Assembly: GCA_003162995.1 (NCBI GenBank) | Contig: PLUZ01000152.1 | Span: 7,013 to 35,990, forward strand | Source of the DNA: Methylocapsa sp. | GTDB taxonomy: Bacteria; Pseudomonadota; Alphaproteobacteria; Rhizobiales; Beijerinckiaceae | Direction of reading: 5' to 3' | Length of the DNA stretch: 28,978 nucleotides | Part shown: positions 1 to 9,020 of the stretch, piece after piece | How positions within the stretch are numbered: the stretch's first letter is position 1 | Layout: each line of letters begins with the position of its first letter | Translations under genes and position numbers: made by a program | Notes under the pieces: generated by a model | What the model saw: only the letters and a program-made list of their open reading frames with translations | What the model was told of the DNA's origin: nothing | Database searches by the model: none

Positions 1-1219
1 TCATCACGATCGCGTCGTCGACAACGAAGCCGGTCGAGATCGTCAGTGCCATCAGCGAAAGGTTGTCGAGGCTGAAACCCAGGAGATACATCGCGCCAAA
101 TGTGCCGACCAGCGACAAAGGCACCGAAAGGCTGGGGATGATGGTCGCCGGAAGCGTCCGCAGGAACAAAAAGATCACGACGACGACAAGCGCCACCGCG
201 AGTGCCAGTTCGAACTCGACATCCGCGACGGAAGCGCGAATCGTCGTCGTGCGGTCGCTCAGCACCTTGACATTAATGGCAGACGGGAGAGTCGCGACGA
301 TCGTCGGCAGCAGCTTTTTGATCGTATCGACGACCTCGATCACATTCGCCCCCGGCTGGCGGCGGATGCTAAGGATGATCGCCGGGGTCGTATCGTCCAA
401 GGCGCCGAGTTTCGTATTTTCAGCGCCGCGCCCGACGCTGGCGACGTCCGAAAGGCGGACCGGACCTCCATTGCGGTAGGCGACGACGATCGAGCCGTAG
501 TCGGCGGCGCCCGGTATTTGGTCATTGGCGTTGATTGTCGAGGATTGTGATAGGCCGTCGAAGCTCCCCTTCGGCAAATTAACGTTGGCGTTAGCGATCG
601 TGGTACGGAGATCGTCGATGTTGAGGCCGTAGGCGGCGAGCGCGGCGGGATTGAATTTGATGCGAACGGCCGGCCTTTGACCGCCGCCAATGGTAACCAG
701 TCCCACGCCCGGCTGTTGCGAAAGCTTTTGCACAAGGCGCAACTCGCTGATGTCTTCAAGCTCGGTCAATGGCAAGGTCTTGGACGTGACCGAAAGCGTC
801 ATGACGGGCGCGTCGGCCGGATTGACCTTGGCGTAGACCGGTGGCGTGGGAAGCCCGCTCGGCAGCAGATTGTTGGCGGCATTGATCGCGGCCTGAACCT
901 CCTGCTCGGCGACATCGAGACTTAGGTTCAAGCTGAATTGCAGCGTGATGACCGAAGCCCCGGCCGAGCTTGACGACGTCATCTGGTTGAGGCCCGGCAT
1001 CTGCCCGAGTTGCCGTTCGAGAGGTGCCGTCACGGAGGAGGTCATTACCTCCGGGCTTGCGCCAGGAAGAAACGTCTGGACCTGGATCGTCGGATAATCC
1101 ACTTCCGGGAGGGCAGAGAGAGGCAGAAAACTATAGGCAACCCCGCCGGCGAGCATGATCGCCGCCATGAAAAGCGTGGTTGCAACTGGGCGCAGGATGA
1201 AAATGCGGGATGGATTCAT
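1..1219 (-). CDS. RND multidrug efflux pump subunit, MdtB/MdtC-like (partial, 3' end outside window)
   Basis: Inner-membrane proton-driven drug exporter of the RND (HAE1) family. About 406 N-terminal residues are visible. The start, [16 protein letters not shown], is the classic MdtB-type N-terminus with the first membrane helix. It is followed by the periplasmic porter-domain stretch with [14 protein letters not shown] and the [16 protein letters not shown] segment. The fragment ends in helix 4 at VVDDAIVM, the conserved Asp pair of the proton relay, exactly where the window stops. The ATG at 1219 was chosen from this N-terminal match; no clear Shine-Dalgarno precedes it. It lies 53 bp after the membrane fusion protein, so it is the third gene of an outer-membrane factor / fusion protein / pump operon. 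In E. coli the mdtABC operon encodes two pump subunits, so a second pump gene may follow outside the window (inference). Confidence 0.93.
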   Translation of the reverse strand, partial: MNPSRIFILRPVATTLFMAAIMLAGGVAYSFLPLSALPEVDYPTIQVQTFLPGASPEVMTSSVTAPLERQLGQMPGLNQMTSSSSAGASVITLQFSLNLSLDVAEQEVQAAINAANNLLPSGLPTPPVYAKVNPADAPVMTLSVTSKTLPLTELEDISELRLVQKLSQQPGVGLVTIGGGQRPAVRIKFNPAALAAYGLNIDDLRTTIANANVNLPKGSFDGLSQSSTINANDQIPGAADYGSIVVAYRNGGPVRLSDVASVGRGAENTKLGALDDTTPAIILSIRRQPGANVIEVVDTIKKLLPTIVATLPSAINVKVLSDRTTTIRASVADVEFELALAVALVVVVIFLFLRTLPATIIPSLSVPLSLVGTFGAMYLLGFSLDNLSLMALTISTGFVVDDAIVM

Positions 1220-1272
1220 CAAGGAGGCCCGGTGCGGGATGCCGCCGCATGATCATACATCTTCATGCATCT

Positions 1273-2631
1273 TCATGGCTGATCTGGTTGGCCGGAATGG
1301 CTGCCGCGATCGCGGGGGTTCTTTTTTGGAGAACCGTTTTTAGCAGGCGTTTCGCCATCTGCTGGCTGAGTCGGCCGGCCGTCGGATACATCACCGCTGG
1401 CGGGGATCAAGACCTTTGCGCCGTCCCGCAAACGGTCGGCCCCGTCGACGACAACCCGGTCGCCAGGCGAAAGACCTGAGTTGACCGCATATTTGTCTCC
1501 GTCCAACGGGCCAAGACTGACGGTTCGCACCGATACCGTATCATCGGCACCGACGAGGTAGACAAAAGTTCCAGGCGCGCCGCGCTGAACCGCGTTCGAA
1601 GGCAGGGTCACGACGCCGTGCAGGGTCTTTAGCAAGAGCCGGGCATTGACGAACTGGTTTGGAAAGAGCTTGTCGTCGAGATTGTCGAAATCCGCGCGCA
1701 ACTTCACGGTGCCGGTCGTCGGATCGATCTGGCTATCGAGCGCCGAGACTTTGCCAGTTGCAAGATAGGTGACATTGGCGCGGTCGTATGCCTTGACCTC
1801 GAGCGCCGTTCCGGCGTGAATCGCTGTCATGATTTCTGGAATATCATCCTCCGGCACGATGAAAATCACAGATATGGGATGCATTTGGTCGACCACCACG
1901 AGGCCAGGGTCGGTGGTCTGCACATAATTGCCAGGGTCGACCAAACGCAGGCCGATCCGGCCATCGACAGGCGAAACGATGTGCGCATAGATCAGGTTCA
2001 GCTTTTGATTGTCGATCTGGGCCTGATCAAGCTTAACCGAACCCTCGTATTGCTTGACGATATAGACTTGGTCCTCGGATTGCTGACGCGCGATGGAGTT
2101 CTGCTTGACGAGGGTTTGATAGCGGGCCAGATCCATTTTTGCTTGGTCGAGGAGCCCCTGATCATGGACAAGCTGACCCTCGTATTGAGCTTCGAGCAAT
2201 TGATAAGGGCGCGGATCAATCTGCGCCAAAAAATCGCCTTTCTTGACCCACTGGCCTTCCTTGAACCCGACTTCCAAAAGCTGACCATCGACCTGGGTCT
2301 TGATCGTCACGGTCGCGATCGGCGTCACCGTGCCGAGGGCAGTCACAACGATCTTTATATCACCGGTTCCGATGGTGGCCACGCCAACCGGCTGCGGCGC
2401 GGTTTGCTGATCGGCGCCTGACTCTTTTGGCGCTCGAAGTGCCGTCGAGACCCGGTAAATGCCAAGGCCGAGCAAAACCGCGATGCCGAGCAGAACGACC
2501 GAACGCAGCCGCGATCGCGGCTTCGCCTTCACACCGGGAAGCTTGCCCTTATCATCCCGAAAAGCGGTGCCGTCGCGCAAGAACGTTCCACCCGGGGCTT
2601 CTGTCTTAGCCCCATGCGTCCAGTCATCCAT
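1273..2631 (-). CDS. mdtA: RND efflux periplasmic adaptor (membrane fusion protein), MdtA-like
   Basis: Periplasmic adaptor linking an RND pump to its outer-membrane channel. The 452-residue protein has a cytoplasmic tail, a single membrane anchor near residues 43-64, then the HlyD-type core. The first lipoyl half is near TIKTQVDGQLLEVGFKEGQ, followed by an alpha-hairpin rich in Gln and Lys (about 150-215), the second lipoyl half near SPVDGRIGLRLVDPGNY, and beta-barrel and membrane-proximal domains to about 415. The last 35 residues are a polar, low-complexity tail. The protein matches MdtA in order and length. It lies between the outer-membrane factor (258 bp upstream) and the pump (53 bp downstream). 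A perfect inverted repeat about 100 bp upstream may be an operator. The gene symbol rests on overall resemblance to MdtA, not on a known substrate. Confidence 0.92.
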   Translation of the reverse strand: MDDWTHGAKTEAPGGTFLRDGTAFRDDKGKLPGVKAKPRSRLRSVVLLGIAVLLGLGIYRVSTALRAPKESGADQQTAPQPVGVATIGTGDIKIVVTALGTVTPIATVTIKTQVDGQLLEVGFKEGQWVKKGDFLAQIDPRPYQLLEAQYEGQLVHDQGLLDQAKMDLARYQTLVKQNSIARQQSEDQVYIVKQYEGSVKLDQAQIDNQKLNLIYAHIVSPVDGRIGLRLVDPGNYVQTTDPGLVVVDQMHPISVIFIVPEDDIPEIMTAIHAGTALEVKAYDRANVTYLATGKVSALDSQIDPTTGTVKLRADFDNLDDKLFPNQFVNARLLLKTLHGVVTLPSNAVQRGAPGTFVYLVGADDTVSVRTVSLGPLDGDKYAVNSGLSPGDRVVVDGADRLRDGAKVLIPASGDVSDGRPTQPADGETPAKNGSPKKNPRDRGSHSGQPDQP

Positions 2632-2731
2632 GTTTAGCGTCCGGTGCCAGGCATTAATATAAGTCTTGCGTTCTGGGAATCACAGCACATCATAATTCAC
2701 CGAGCGGGTTACGGCTAATGTACCGTGGCAT

Positions 2732-2749
2732 GAACATTTTGTAATGTTC
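2732..2749. promoter_or_regulatory. Inverted repeat upstream of mdtA, candidate repressor operator
   Basis: The perfect arms GAACATT and AATGTTC are separated by TTGT. Further AATGT/ACATT half-sites lie just to the left (2718 onward). The repeat is about 100 bp upstream of the mdtA start, in the 258 bp gap after the outer-membrane factor gene. TetR- and MarR-family repressors commonly control such operons through short palindromes. No regulator gene is in the window, so the role is inferred. Confidence 0.35.
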
Positions 2750-2889
2750 CGGTTTCCATGTTTCGATCATCTTATAGCTACGGTGCCGCAACGGCTCTAA
2801 TCCATTGGGGAGATCATCAAAATCTCTGGGATCGCGGGATTTCCTGTTGCGCAGATAAATTCAGGCCGGTCATAGCTGCGAAATGCTCC

Positions 2890-4386
2890 CTAAAGCTTCG
2901 GTGTCAGAGGACCTGCAAGAGGATTTCTCATCTCCAACGCCGCGCCGCTTGGCAGGAATTCCATATCCCAGCCGCCGCCGAGCGCCTCGATCAGCGCGAC
3001 GACGGCAAGAAAGCGATCCTGCCTCACGGTCAGCGCGGACTCCTGGTCGGCAAGCAACTGGGCCTGGGCAACGACGACGGCGGTGAAGGCAATGGTACCG
3101 GCCTGATATTGATTGAGATAAACATCGACCTCCTGTTGCGCCGCCTTGACCGCGTCGTCGATGACTTTCTGTTGGCGCGCTAAGAGACGAATCGCGACGA
3201 GCTCGTCTTCCACCTGCTGAAAAGCCGTCAGAACAGTCTGCCGGTAATTGGCCACGCTTTGATGATAGGCCGCTAGCGCCGCCTCGACTTCCGCGTCGCG
3301 CAAGCCGGCATCGAAAGCGATTTGCGCGGCAGACGTACTAGCCGTCCAGACTTCATTGGCGAGCGATAGCGCGAGCGCTCCGGTCCCCGTGAAACCAAAC
3401 ATGCCGGTTAGGCTGACATCCGGATAATAAAGGGCAATGGTGGCGCCAATGAGGGCATTTTCCTGCTGCATGGTCCGTTCGGCCGCGGCGATGTCCGGCC
3501 GCCGTTCGAGCAGCGTTGACGGCACGCTCACCGGAATATCGGGAATTTTGAAACCAAGCGGCGAGGGCTTGATGGTGAGATCCGCCGGCGGCCTGCCCAT
3601 TAAGACCGCGATCGCATGTTCGAACTGTGCCCGCGAGATGCCGACATTGATCGCTTCAGATTCTGTCGTGAGAACCTGAGCCCGCGCCGTCGCGACGTCG
3701 GCAATCGAGGCAGTGCCGGCGTTATATTGATTTTGCGTTATGTCCAAAGTCTTCTTGTAAGCCACGACCGTTTGGTCGAGCAGCACCTGCAGCGCATCCG
3801 CCGCGCGCAAATTGTAATAGGCAGTGGCGAGGAGCGATTGGGATGAGAGCGTGGCATTGGCGAGATCGGCGTCATTGACCTGGGCCGCGGCGACATTGCT
3901 TTCGACCGTGCGGCGGATTTTGCCCCATAGATCGAGATCCCAGCTGCCATTCGCGGCCAGAGTGGAGATCGCGGTGGTGGACGAAATGCCATTCGTGCCG
4001 CCAGCCACCGACGCCCCGGCATGCGAGCCAGTCGCAGTGTAGTTTACCGTGACGGTGGGAAACAAACCGGCCTGCGTTTCCTTGATGATGGCGAGCGATT
4101 GCAGATAGGCCGCGGCGGCGGCGGCGACCGTCTGGTTGGAGACTTCGACTTGCGGCTCGAGACCATTGAGCTTTGGATCCTTGAACACCAGCCACCAGGG
4201 GCCGCGGTCGCTATCATCAAGCGGCGTCGCGCGTTTCCAGCCTTTGAGCTCCTTGTATGTAGCGGGTACCGGCGCCGGCGCGCGCAGATAATCCGGTCCC
4301 ACCGTGCAGCCAAAGAGCTCCAAGCTCAGAATAGCGGCAGAAACACCCGCCCAAGCTTTCGATCGGCGCTCGAGCTTTGGCCACAT
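2890..4386 (-). CDS. Outer-membrane efflux lipoprotein, NodT family
   Basis: Outer-membrane channel component of a tripartite efflux pump (TolC/OprM/NodT family). The ATG at 4386 gives 498 residues, with a short basic N-terminus, a hydrophobic segment and a lipobox ending in LFGC. Cys27 is the predicted lipid-modified residue, followed by TVGPDY, the family's usual mature start. A TTG 39 bases upstream is in frame, but it would lengthen the signal peptide unusually. Two OEP repeats follow: the first contains SWDLDLWGKIRRTVESN and the second contains the LLERRPDIAAAE motif, then VANYRQTVLTAFQQVEDELVA. It is the promoter-proximal gene of the efflux operon, on the same strand as the adaptor and pump. 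The substrate is unknown. The NodT-family assignment is strong. Confidence 0.93.
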   Translation of the reverse strand: MWPKLERRSKAWAGVSAAILSLELFGCTVGPDYLRAPAPVPATYKELKGWKRATPLDDSDRGPWWLVFKDPKLNGLEPQVEVSNQTVAAAAAAYLQSLAIIKETQAGLFPTVTVNYTATGSHAGASVAGGTNGISSTTAISTLAANGSWDLDLWGKIRRTVESNVAAAQVNDADLANATLSSQSLLATAYYNLRAADALQVLLDQTVVAYKKTLDITQNQYNAGTASIADVATARAQVLTTESEAINVGISRAQFEHAIAVLMGRPPADLTIKPSPLGFKIPDIPVSVPSTLLERRPDIAAAERTMQQENALIGATIALYYPDVSLTGMFGFTGTGALALSLANEVWTASTSAAQIAFDAGLRDAEVEAALAAYHQSVANYRQTVLTAFQQVEDELVAIRLLARQQKVIDDAVKAAQQEVDVYLNQYQAGTIAFTAVVVAQAQLLADQESALTVRQDRFLAVVALIEALGGGWDMEFLPSGAALEMRNPLAGPLTPKL

Positions 4387-4741
4387 GGGATACAGTTGCT
4401 CCGGACATCGCGGCTTGAGGGGCAAGTTTGCGCCAATGGCGACGTGCGGCCACTCTTATATATCGTTAACGAATTATGGCTCATTAACCAGCCAATGTGG
4501 CAAGACTAAAGCTAAACCGGGCAATACTAAGGCTCACGAATTCTTGAACCCAACTGCCATCTGGCCGGGAAACATATAGCCGCATGGCAACGTATGGTGG
4601 ATTGGGGGGCTAAGCCAAGCCTCATTTGAGCGGAAGGAATCGCTCAAATTCAAAGAGTTGGAGCATGTTCCGAAAAGTCGAACAATTTTTTTGGAACATG
4701 CTCTAGATGAAACCTAAACGGCTTTTTCCCGGAGCGACGGA
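4387..4741. other. Intergenic region between divergent efflux and msrQ genes
   Basis: About 355 bp with no supported gene. The left part, about 4450-4520, is AT-richer and presumably holds the efflux operon promoter, but I could not pick a convincing -35/-10 pair. The right part contains two hairpins of the dispersed repeat family (4625-4704), listed separately. Confidence 0.6.
4625..4704. repeat. Double-hairpin intergenic palindromic element
   Basis: The first hairpin has the stem TTTGAGCG (4625-4632) paired with CGCTCAAA (4641-4648). A linker leads to a second palindrome with perfect 11-bp arms, GAGCATGTTCC at 4661-4671 and GGAACATGCTC at 4693-4703. The linker plus left arm (CAAATTCAAAGAGTTGGAGC) recurs in reverse orientation at about 28110-28135, so this is a mosaic repeat module and not a one-off terminator. 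Confidence 0.75.
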
Positions 4742-5623
4742 ATGTTGCCATGGACCGACCGCACTGGGCGTTTCGCCCCGCTCAAATGCGCTGCCTTTGC
4801 CGGTGTCCTCGTGCCTGCGGCTTGGATTGTGATCGAGGCGAGTTTTGGCTGGCTCGGCGAGCGGCCCATCATGGAGGCCATTCATCAGTCTGGACTTTGG
4901 GCAGTACGCCTCCTCGCTGTGACTTTGGCGGTGACGCCGCTGCGGTTGGCCTTGCGCTGGCCCAAGCTGATTTCGATCAGGCGCATTCTCGGCGTCTCGG
5001 TTCTGGCTTATGCGCTCCTGCATTTCTCGCTCTATATTCTTAATCAGCATTTCGATTTGGCGCATGTCGCGTCCGAAATCATAATGCGGATCTATCTTGT
5101 CATCGGCTTCATTGCGTTTTGCGGGTTGTGCGTGCTTGGCGCGACCTCGACCGACGGCATGATCGCGCAGCTTGGCACCGCGAGATGGACGCGTCTGCAC
5201 CGGTTCGTTTACGCGATAACCGTCTTGGCGACGGTGCATTTCTTCATGCAATCGAAGCTTGATATTACCCAGCCAATCATCATGGCAGGAATTTTTTCGC
5301 TTCTGTTTGCCCATCGAATCGCGCAGAGCCGGCGTGGCGATCTGTCGCCTTTGCAAACGGCCGGGCTCGCCTTCGCGGTTGCTTTCGCGACCGCACTTGG
5401 CGAAGCCCTTTGGTATGCCTTTTCATATGACGCGCCACTGATCCAAGTGCTCGCCGCGAATCTCGATTTTTCCTACGCGGTGCGGCCTTGCTGGTTCGTG
5501 CTTGGCGCTGGGCTCATTATTTATTTTGCACGTCTGGCGCGGCCTTGGATGGCAAGTGGCAAAGCTGCCTCTTTACCTAGCTTGCGTAAGCCCCGACTGC
5601 GGGCTGGAGCAAGGCCGCTCTGA
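4742..5623 (+). CDS. msrQ: MsrQ, haem-binding membrane subunit of the MsrPQ methionine sulfoxide reductase
   Basis: Integral membrane haem b protein (formerly YedZ) that carries quinol-derived electrons to periplasmic MsrP, which repairs oxidised methionine in envelope proteins. The 293 residues contain about six hydrophobic helices of the ferric-reductase-like fold. Family landmarks are LAVTPLRL after helix 2, RRILGVSVLAYALLHFSLY, and RLHRFVYAITVLATVHFF, where histidines expected to bind haem are present. A GGAG seven bases before the ATG supports the start. The C-terminus is a basic tail. In most proteobacteria msrP lies directly upstream in the same operon; here the upstream neighbour is a repeat and the divergent efflux operon, so msrP must be elsewhere or absent. 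The family call is firm and the electron acceptor is inferred. Confidence 0.9.
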   Translation: MLPWTDRTGRFAPLKCAAFAGVLVPAAWIVIEASFGWLGERPIMEAIHQSGLWAVRLLAVTLAVTPLRLALRWPKLISIRRILGVSVLAYALLHFSLYILNQHFDLAHVASEIIMRIYLVIGFIAFCGLCVLGATSTDGMIAQLGTARWTRLHRFVYAITVLATVHFFMQSKLDITQPIIMAGIFSLLFAHRIAQSRRGDLSPLQTAGLAFAVAFATALGEALWYAFSYDAPLIQVLAANLDFSYAVRPCWFVLGAGLIIYFARLARPWMASGKAASLPSLRKPRLRAGARPL

Positions 5624-5701
5624 ATTTCCAAGGATAAGATTCTGATCGTGTCAGTCCAATACTTGCGGTCACCAACGCTTAAGTCTTGTTAAGATAACGC
5701 T

Positions 5702-5947
5702 CTAACCAAAACGGCGGGGGGCGGCACCTTGGCGGGGACGCGCCAATTCGCGGTGGCGCGGCAGACTCCCATGTTTGGCAAGCATCCGCGCCACACGCTC
5801 GGCGGCCAGCGGGTCGGAAAATCTCTGGCCTTCCATGACGTTGAAAGGACGATCAGCGGAGAAAAAATTGAAGCTATGGCTATGTGAATCGCGGGCGACG
5901 ATTCCCGCGGTGCGGCCGCCAACTTCAATGACATAGGCGTCAGGCAT
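5702..5947 (-). CDS. Small conserved-type hypothetical protein (81 aa)
   Basis: I do not recognise a named family, although similar short proteins starting MPDAYVIEVGGRTAGIVARD seem to me to be widespread in Hyphomicrobiales (recollection, not checked). The ATG at 5947 was chosen because GAGG sits eight bases upstream; an earlier in-frame start at 5971 has no such site. The first 60 residues look like a small alpha/beta domain with a repeated beta-strand pattern (YVIEVGGRTAGIVARD, then SFNFFSADRPFNVMEG), followed by a helix (DPLAAERVARMLAKHG). The last 20 residues are basic and Pro/Arg rich, probably disordered. No signal peptide or membrane segment. The TAG stop runs directly into AGCGTTATC, resembling the edge of the dispersed repeat. 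Function unknown. Confidence 0.7.
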   Translation of the reverse strand: MPDAYVIEVGGRTAGIVARDSHSHSFNFFSADRPFNVMEGQRFSDPLAAERVARMLAKHGSLPRHRELARPRQGAAPRRFG

Positions 5948-6512
5948 GGATATGTCCTCAAAAAGGCTCAAAACGATTCATATGTTGATTAAGTCTATGA
6001 ACTAAATATAATTTGGTCAATCCCGAAGCGCCTCAGTTCTTCTATCTGGCAAGGCCCGCCCGTGCGGCCAAATCCGAATATTTCCCTAGCAATAGAACGC
6101 GTGCAGGACATAAAAGCGCCATCTAAAAATATTTTTAATAGGAACGCGTTTGGCCTGCTTTCGCCTCTTTAACGCAGAAATTTGAATGGGTTCTGCTGGG
6201 CCATAATCAGGACCCGCGAGAGAGTTAAGCATTTATTGTGCCATATTGCCGGTTGAACCACGGCAAATAGCTACAATTCGAACCGCCCGCGCCCGTCCCC
6301 TGATGGCATGGCCACGGTTCGTTGCTCCCGATGATGCTGGTTTTTCGTTACCGGACGATCATAAGCCGCAAAACTTGCTGCCCTTTCGAAGAACGTCCTC
6401 GCCAGTGCCCTTTCGAGCGAGAAGCCTTTAATTGGATGCGATGGCTCTCTATATCTCTTTGATTTTACATATGATCATGTCCGGAAAGTCTGCAACTTTC
6501 CAGGATCACGCT
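5948..6512. other. Gene-free stretch between small hypothetical gene and prs
   Basis: About 565 bp without a supportable gene. It is AT-richer than its surroundings around 5975-6020 and 6110-6150. It contains a perfect 14-bp palindrome, TAAAAATATTTTTA, at 6124-6137, flanked by two direct copies of GAACGCGT (6096-6103 and 6142-6149). A 61-residue plus-strand reading frame at 6246-6431 has no ribosome binding site and Arg/Pro-rich composition typical of a non-coding frame. A dispersed repeat occupies the right end. Confidence 0.55.
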
Positions 6513-6516
6513 CTAG
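6473..6516. repeat. Intergenic palindromic element at the prs 3' end
   Basis: Palindrome GATCATGTCC ... GGATCACGC with an inner hairpin, GGAAAGT / ACTTTCC, around CTGCA. Its edge, read on the minus strand as TAGAGCGTGATCC, overlaps the TAG stop codon of prs. It may also act as a transcript-end hairpin. Confidence 0.65.
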
Positions 6517-7445
6517 TCGAAAAGGCTTGAAACGCTCTCTTCCTTGGCGGTCCGGGCGATCGCCTCGCCGATTAAGGGCGCGATCGAAACAACCCTTATA
6601 TTGTTGGAGACCCGGATCGCTTCGGTGGCTTGTATGGTATCCGTGAGAACAAGTTCCTTCAACCGCGAAGCAGCAATTCGCGCCACAGCTCCGCCCGAAA
6701 GAACGCCGTGTGTGATATAGGCGTAGACTTCCTGGGCGCCCTCATTCAGCAAGGCATCGGCGGCATTGCACAATGTGCCTCCCGAATCGACGATATCATC
6801 AACGAGAATGCAACTTTTCCCGGCAACGTCGCCGATGATATTCATGACTTCCGAATCGCCTGCACGTTCGCGCCGCTTATCGACGATGGCGAGCGGCGCG
6901 GCGATGCGTTTCGCCAAGGCGCGGGCGCGCAGCACGCCGCCGACATCGGGGGACACCACCATGACGTTATGGAGTTCCAACCGCTCTTTGATGTCCCGCA
7001 CAAGGAGGGGCGCGGCATAGAGGTTGTCAGTCGGAATATCGAAGAAGCCCTGAATTTGGCCGGCATGGAGATCCACTGTGAGAACACGGTCGGCCCCAGC
7101 GCGCGTGATAAGGTTTGCTACGAGCTTGGCTGAAATAGGTGTGCGCGGGCCTGGCTTGCGATCCTGCCTTGCGTAGCCGAAATAAGGAATCACCGCGGTG
7201 ATGCGTCGTGCTGAGGCGCGCCGCAACGCGTCGGTCATGATTAGCACTTCCATCAGGTGATCGTTCGCTGGATAGGATGTCGATTGAACGACGAAAGTAT
7301 CCTGTCCCCGCACATTTTCCTGAATCTCGACGAAAATTTCCATATCGGCGAAGCGGCGAACCTGGCATTTGGTCAAGGGAACGCCGAGATAGGCCGCGAT
7401 GGCCTCCGTCAGAGCCCTATTCGAGTTGCCCGCTAGAATCTTCAT
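6513..7445 (-). CDS. prs: Ribose-phosphate pyrophosphokinase (PRPP synthetase)
   Basis: Cytoplasmic enzyme that transfers pyrophosphate from ATP to ribose 5-phosphate to give PRPP, the precursor of nucleotides, histidine, tryptophan and NAD. The 310 residues starting [17 protein letters not shown] match the usual class I length; a longer in-frame extension to 7505 is basic and unlike the family. Visible landmarks are [15 protein letters not shown], the flexible-loop region near [22 protein letters not shown], the ribose-phosphate region [14 protein letters not shown], and the PRPP-binding loop [11 protein letters not shown] short GAGAG precedes the start. It is monocistronic as far as can be seen. 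Its stop codon falls at the edge of a palindromic repeat. Confidence 0.97.
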   Translation of the reverse strand: MKILAGNSNRALTEAIAAYLGVPLTKCQVRRFADMEIFVEIQENVRGQDTFVVQSTSYPANDHLMEVLIMTDALRRASARRITAVIPYFGYARQDRKPGPRTPISAKLVANLITRAGADRVLTVDLHAGQIQGFFDIPTDNLYAAPLLVRDIKERLELHNVMVVSPDVGGVLRARALAKRIAAPLAIVDKRRERAGDSEVMNIIGDVAGKSCILVDDIVDSGGTLCNAADALLNEGAQEVYAYITHGVLSGGAVARIAASRLKELVLTDTIQATEAIRVSNNIRVVSIAPLIGEAIARTAKEESVSSLFD

Positions 7446-7807
7446 CGCTCTCGCTACCCGTTCGATGTATCGCATGCGCGGCCGCCGGCGAAGGCGGCCC
7501 GCCAATCATACAGTGATTTGGAGGACCCGCCATGGCCAAGCTTCCCATGGCCAAACTCATAACGGCGCCGTGCTACCTGGCGGGTCTTCCATTTGGCAAG
7601 ATGGTTTCCGGCGCGCTCCTCATGTCGCCCTGGCCGCAAAGTTCGGGCTCTTACAAAAGTTGCAGAGTGAATGGATAAGTTCATGCGACAAAACAAAGTG
7701 ATTGAGACCATGAACGATCGCTTGCCCGTCCAAGTCCTCCATAAAAGGGAATCATACCTCGGCGCAAACCGCATCCCCCAAATGCAACGGCGCTCAACCC
7801 AACGATG
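7446..7807. other. Gene-free stretch between prs and the PotF-like gene
   Basis: About 360 bp. No reading frame here has a ribosome binding site or recognisable product. The right half contains a degenerate copy of the dispersed repeat (7651-7721). The left half should hold the prs promoter, but no clear box pair was found. Confidence 0.5.
7651..7721. repeat. Degenerate copy of the A-type dispersed repeat
   Basis: Matches the copy at 19575-19676 over the AAAAGTTGCAGA, GGATAAG, TCATGCGACAAAACAAA and GAGACCATGA blocks, but with a decayed left arm. Same orientation as the 19575 copy. Confidence 0.65.
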
Positions 7808-8962
7808 CTATTTGCCCATTTTGATCCGCTCCCATTCGCGAGCGATCGTCTTTTGCGTCGCCAAATCATGCTTGCCGGGAGCGAAGAGCCGTTGCATGAC
7901 GGCGGCGTCAGGGTAAATCGACTCATTGCCAGAGATGTTCTTGTCGATTGCGGATTTCGATGCGAGGACGCCATTGGCGAGATGGGTAAAATTCGTATTG
8001 CGGGCGGCGATCTCTGGCCGCAAGAGGAAGTCGATGAAGGCATAGGCTTCCTCGACGTGCGGGGCATCCTTGGGAATTACGAGATTGTCGAGCAAAATGG
8101 GAGCGCCTTCCTTGGGGATGGCATAATCGATCTTGATACCGTTTTCCGCCTCGCGAGCGCGGTCGCGGGCACGGAAACTGTCTCCGGAATAGCCCACTGC
8201 CAGGCAAATATCGCCATTCGCCAACGCATCGGCATATTCGGAGGACTCGAATTTTCTCACGTAGCGCCGGATGCTGCTTAAGAGATCGGCGGCACGTTTG
8301 AGATCGGTTTGGTGAATTGAAGCGGGATCAAGCCGCAAATATTGCAGCATGATCGCAAACACATCTTCGGGGCTATCCAGGATATCAACGCCGCAGCTGG
8401 AGAATTTCTTCAAATTTTCCGGCTTGAACAGGATGTTCCAAGAGTCGAACAAGGGAGCGGGGAGGGACGCGGCGGCAGCCGCGAGCGAAGCATCGGCTGG
8501 TGCGTTGCCGGTGAGTTCCTTGGCCATCTCGACGTTGTACGCAATGCCCGCCGTAAACCACATATAGTTGACCGCGTATTGGTTGCCTGGATCATAAACA
8601 GCAAGACGCGCCATGACTTCCGGCCAAAGAGCCTTGCTGTTTGGAAGTTTGCTTTTGTCGAGTCTCAGGTAGAGCCCCGCCGGGATTTGCCTTTGCAACA
8701 CGCGGCCGGAGACGATCATGACGTCAAAGCCGGTCTTTCCGGCCTGGAGCTGTGCCACCGCAGTCTCGTCTGAATTGTAAGCATCATAGGAAACCTTGAT
8801 CCCGGTCTCATTGGTAAAGTCCTCGATGACTTTGGGATCGATGTAGTCGCTCCACCCATAGACGTTGACAGTCCTCGCTTCTCCGAACGCAGGAAGAAGG
8901 ACACCAGACATCCAAAGTCCGAATGCACAAACGGCAATGCGAAGGACTTTCATTCGAACCAT
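7808..8962 (-). CDS. potF: Periplasmic polyamine-binding protein, PotF/PotD-like
   Basis: Substrate-binding protein of a putrescine/spermidine-type ABC importer. The 384 residues begin with a Sec signal peptide (basic start, hydrophobic core, AFGEA before the mature TVNVYGWSDYIDP). The mature protein shows the PotF-family landmarks NVYGWSDYIDPKVIEDF, DVMIVSG, PWFTAG-like YMWFTAGIAYN, and the C-terminal PKDAPHVEEAYAFIDFLL. The ATG at 8962 is preceded by AGG; an ATG three codons later is possible. No permease or ATPase gene is next to it: neighbours are prs and icd, both housekeeping. It therefore either works with transporter subunits encoded elsewhere or serves as a stand-alone binding or sensing protein. 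The polyamine specificity is inferred from the family only. Confidence 0.88.
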   Translation of the reverse strand: MVRMKVLRIAVCAFGLWMSGVLLPAFGEARTVNVYGWSDYIDPKVIEDFTNETGIKVSYDAYNSDETAVAQLQAGKTGFDVMIVSGRVLQRQIPAGLYLRLDKSKLPNSKALWPEVMARLAVYDPGNQYAVNYMWFTAGIAYNVEMAKELTGNAPADASLAAAAASLPAPLFDSWNILFKPENLKKFSSCGVDILDSPEDVFAIMLQYLRLDPASIHQTDLKRAADLLSSIRRYVRKFESSEYADALANGDICLAVGYSGDSFRARDRAREAENGIKIDYAIPKEGAPILLDNLVIPKDAPHVEEAYAFIDFLLRPEIAARNTNFTHLANGVLASKSAIDKNISGNESIYPDAAVMQRLFAPGKHDLATQKTIAREWERIKMGK

Positions 8963-9020
8963 TGTGCCTGAACGCTGTTGTGAATCGACCCGTCTTGTAC
9001 GAAGGAAAAAGAACGAGCGC

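Noticed and set aside
6246..6431. 61-residue plus-strand frame between the small gene and prs
   Set aside because: No ribosome binding site, Arg/Pro-rich, no conserved pattern.
7454..7774. 106-residue minus-strand frame upstream of prs
   Set aside because: Covers a repeat copy and the prs leader; no start signal and no domain.
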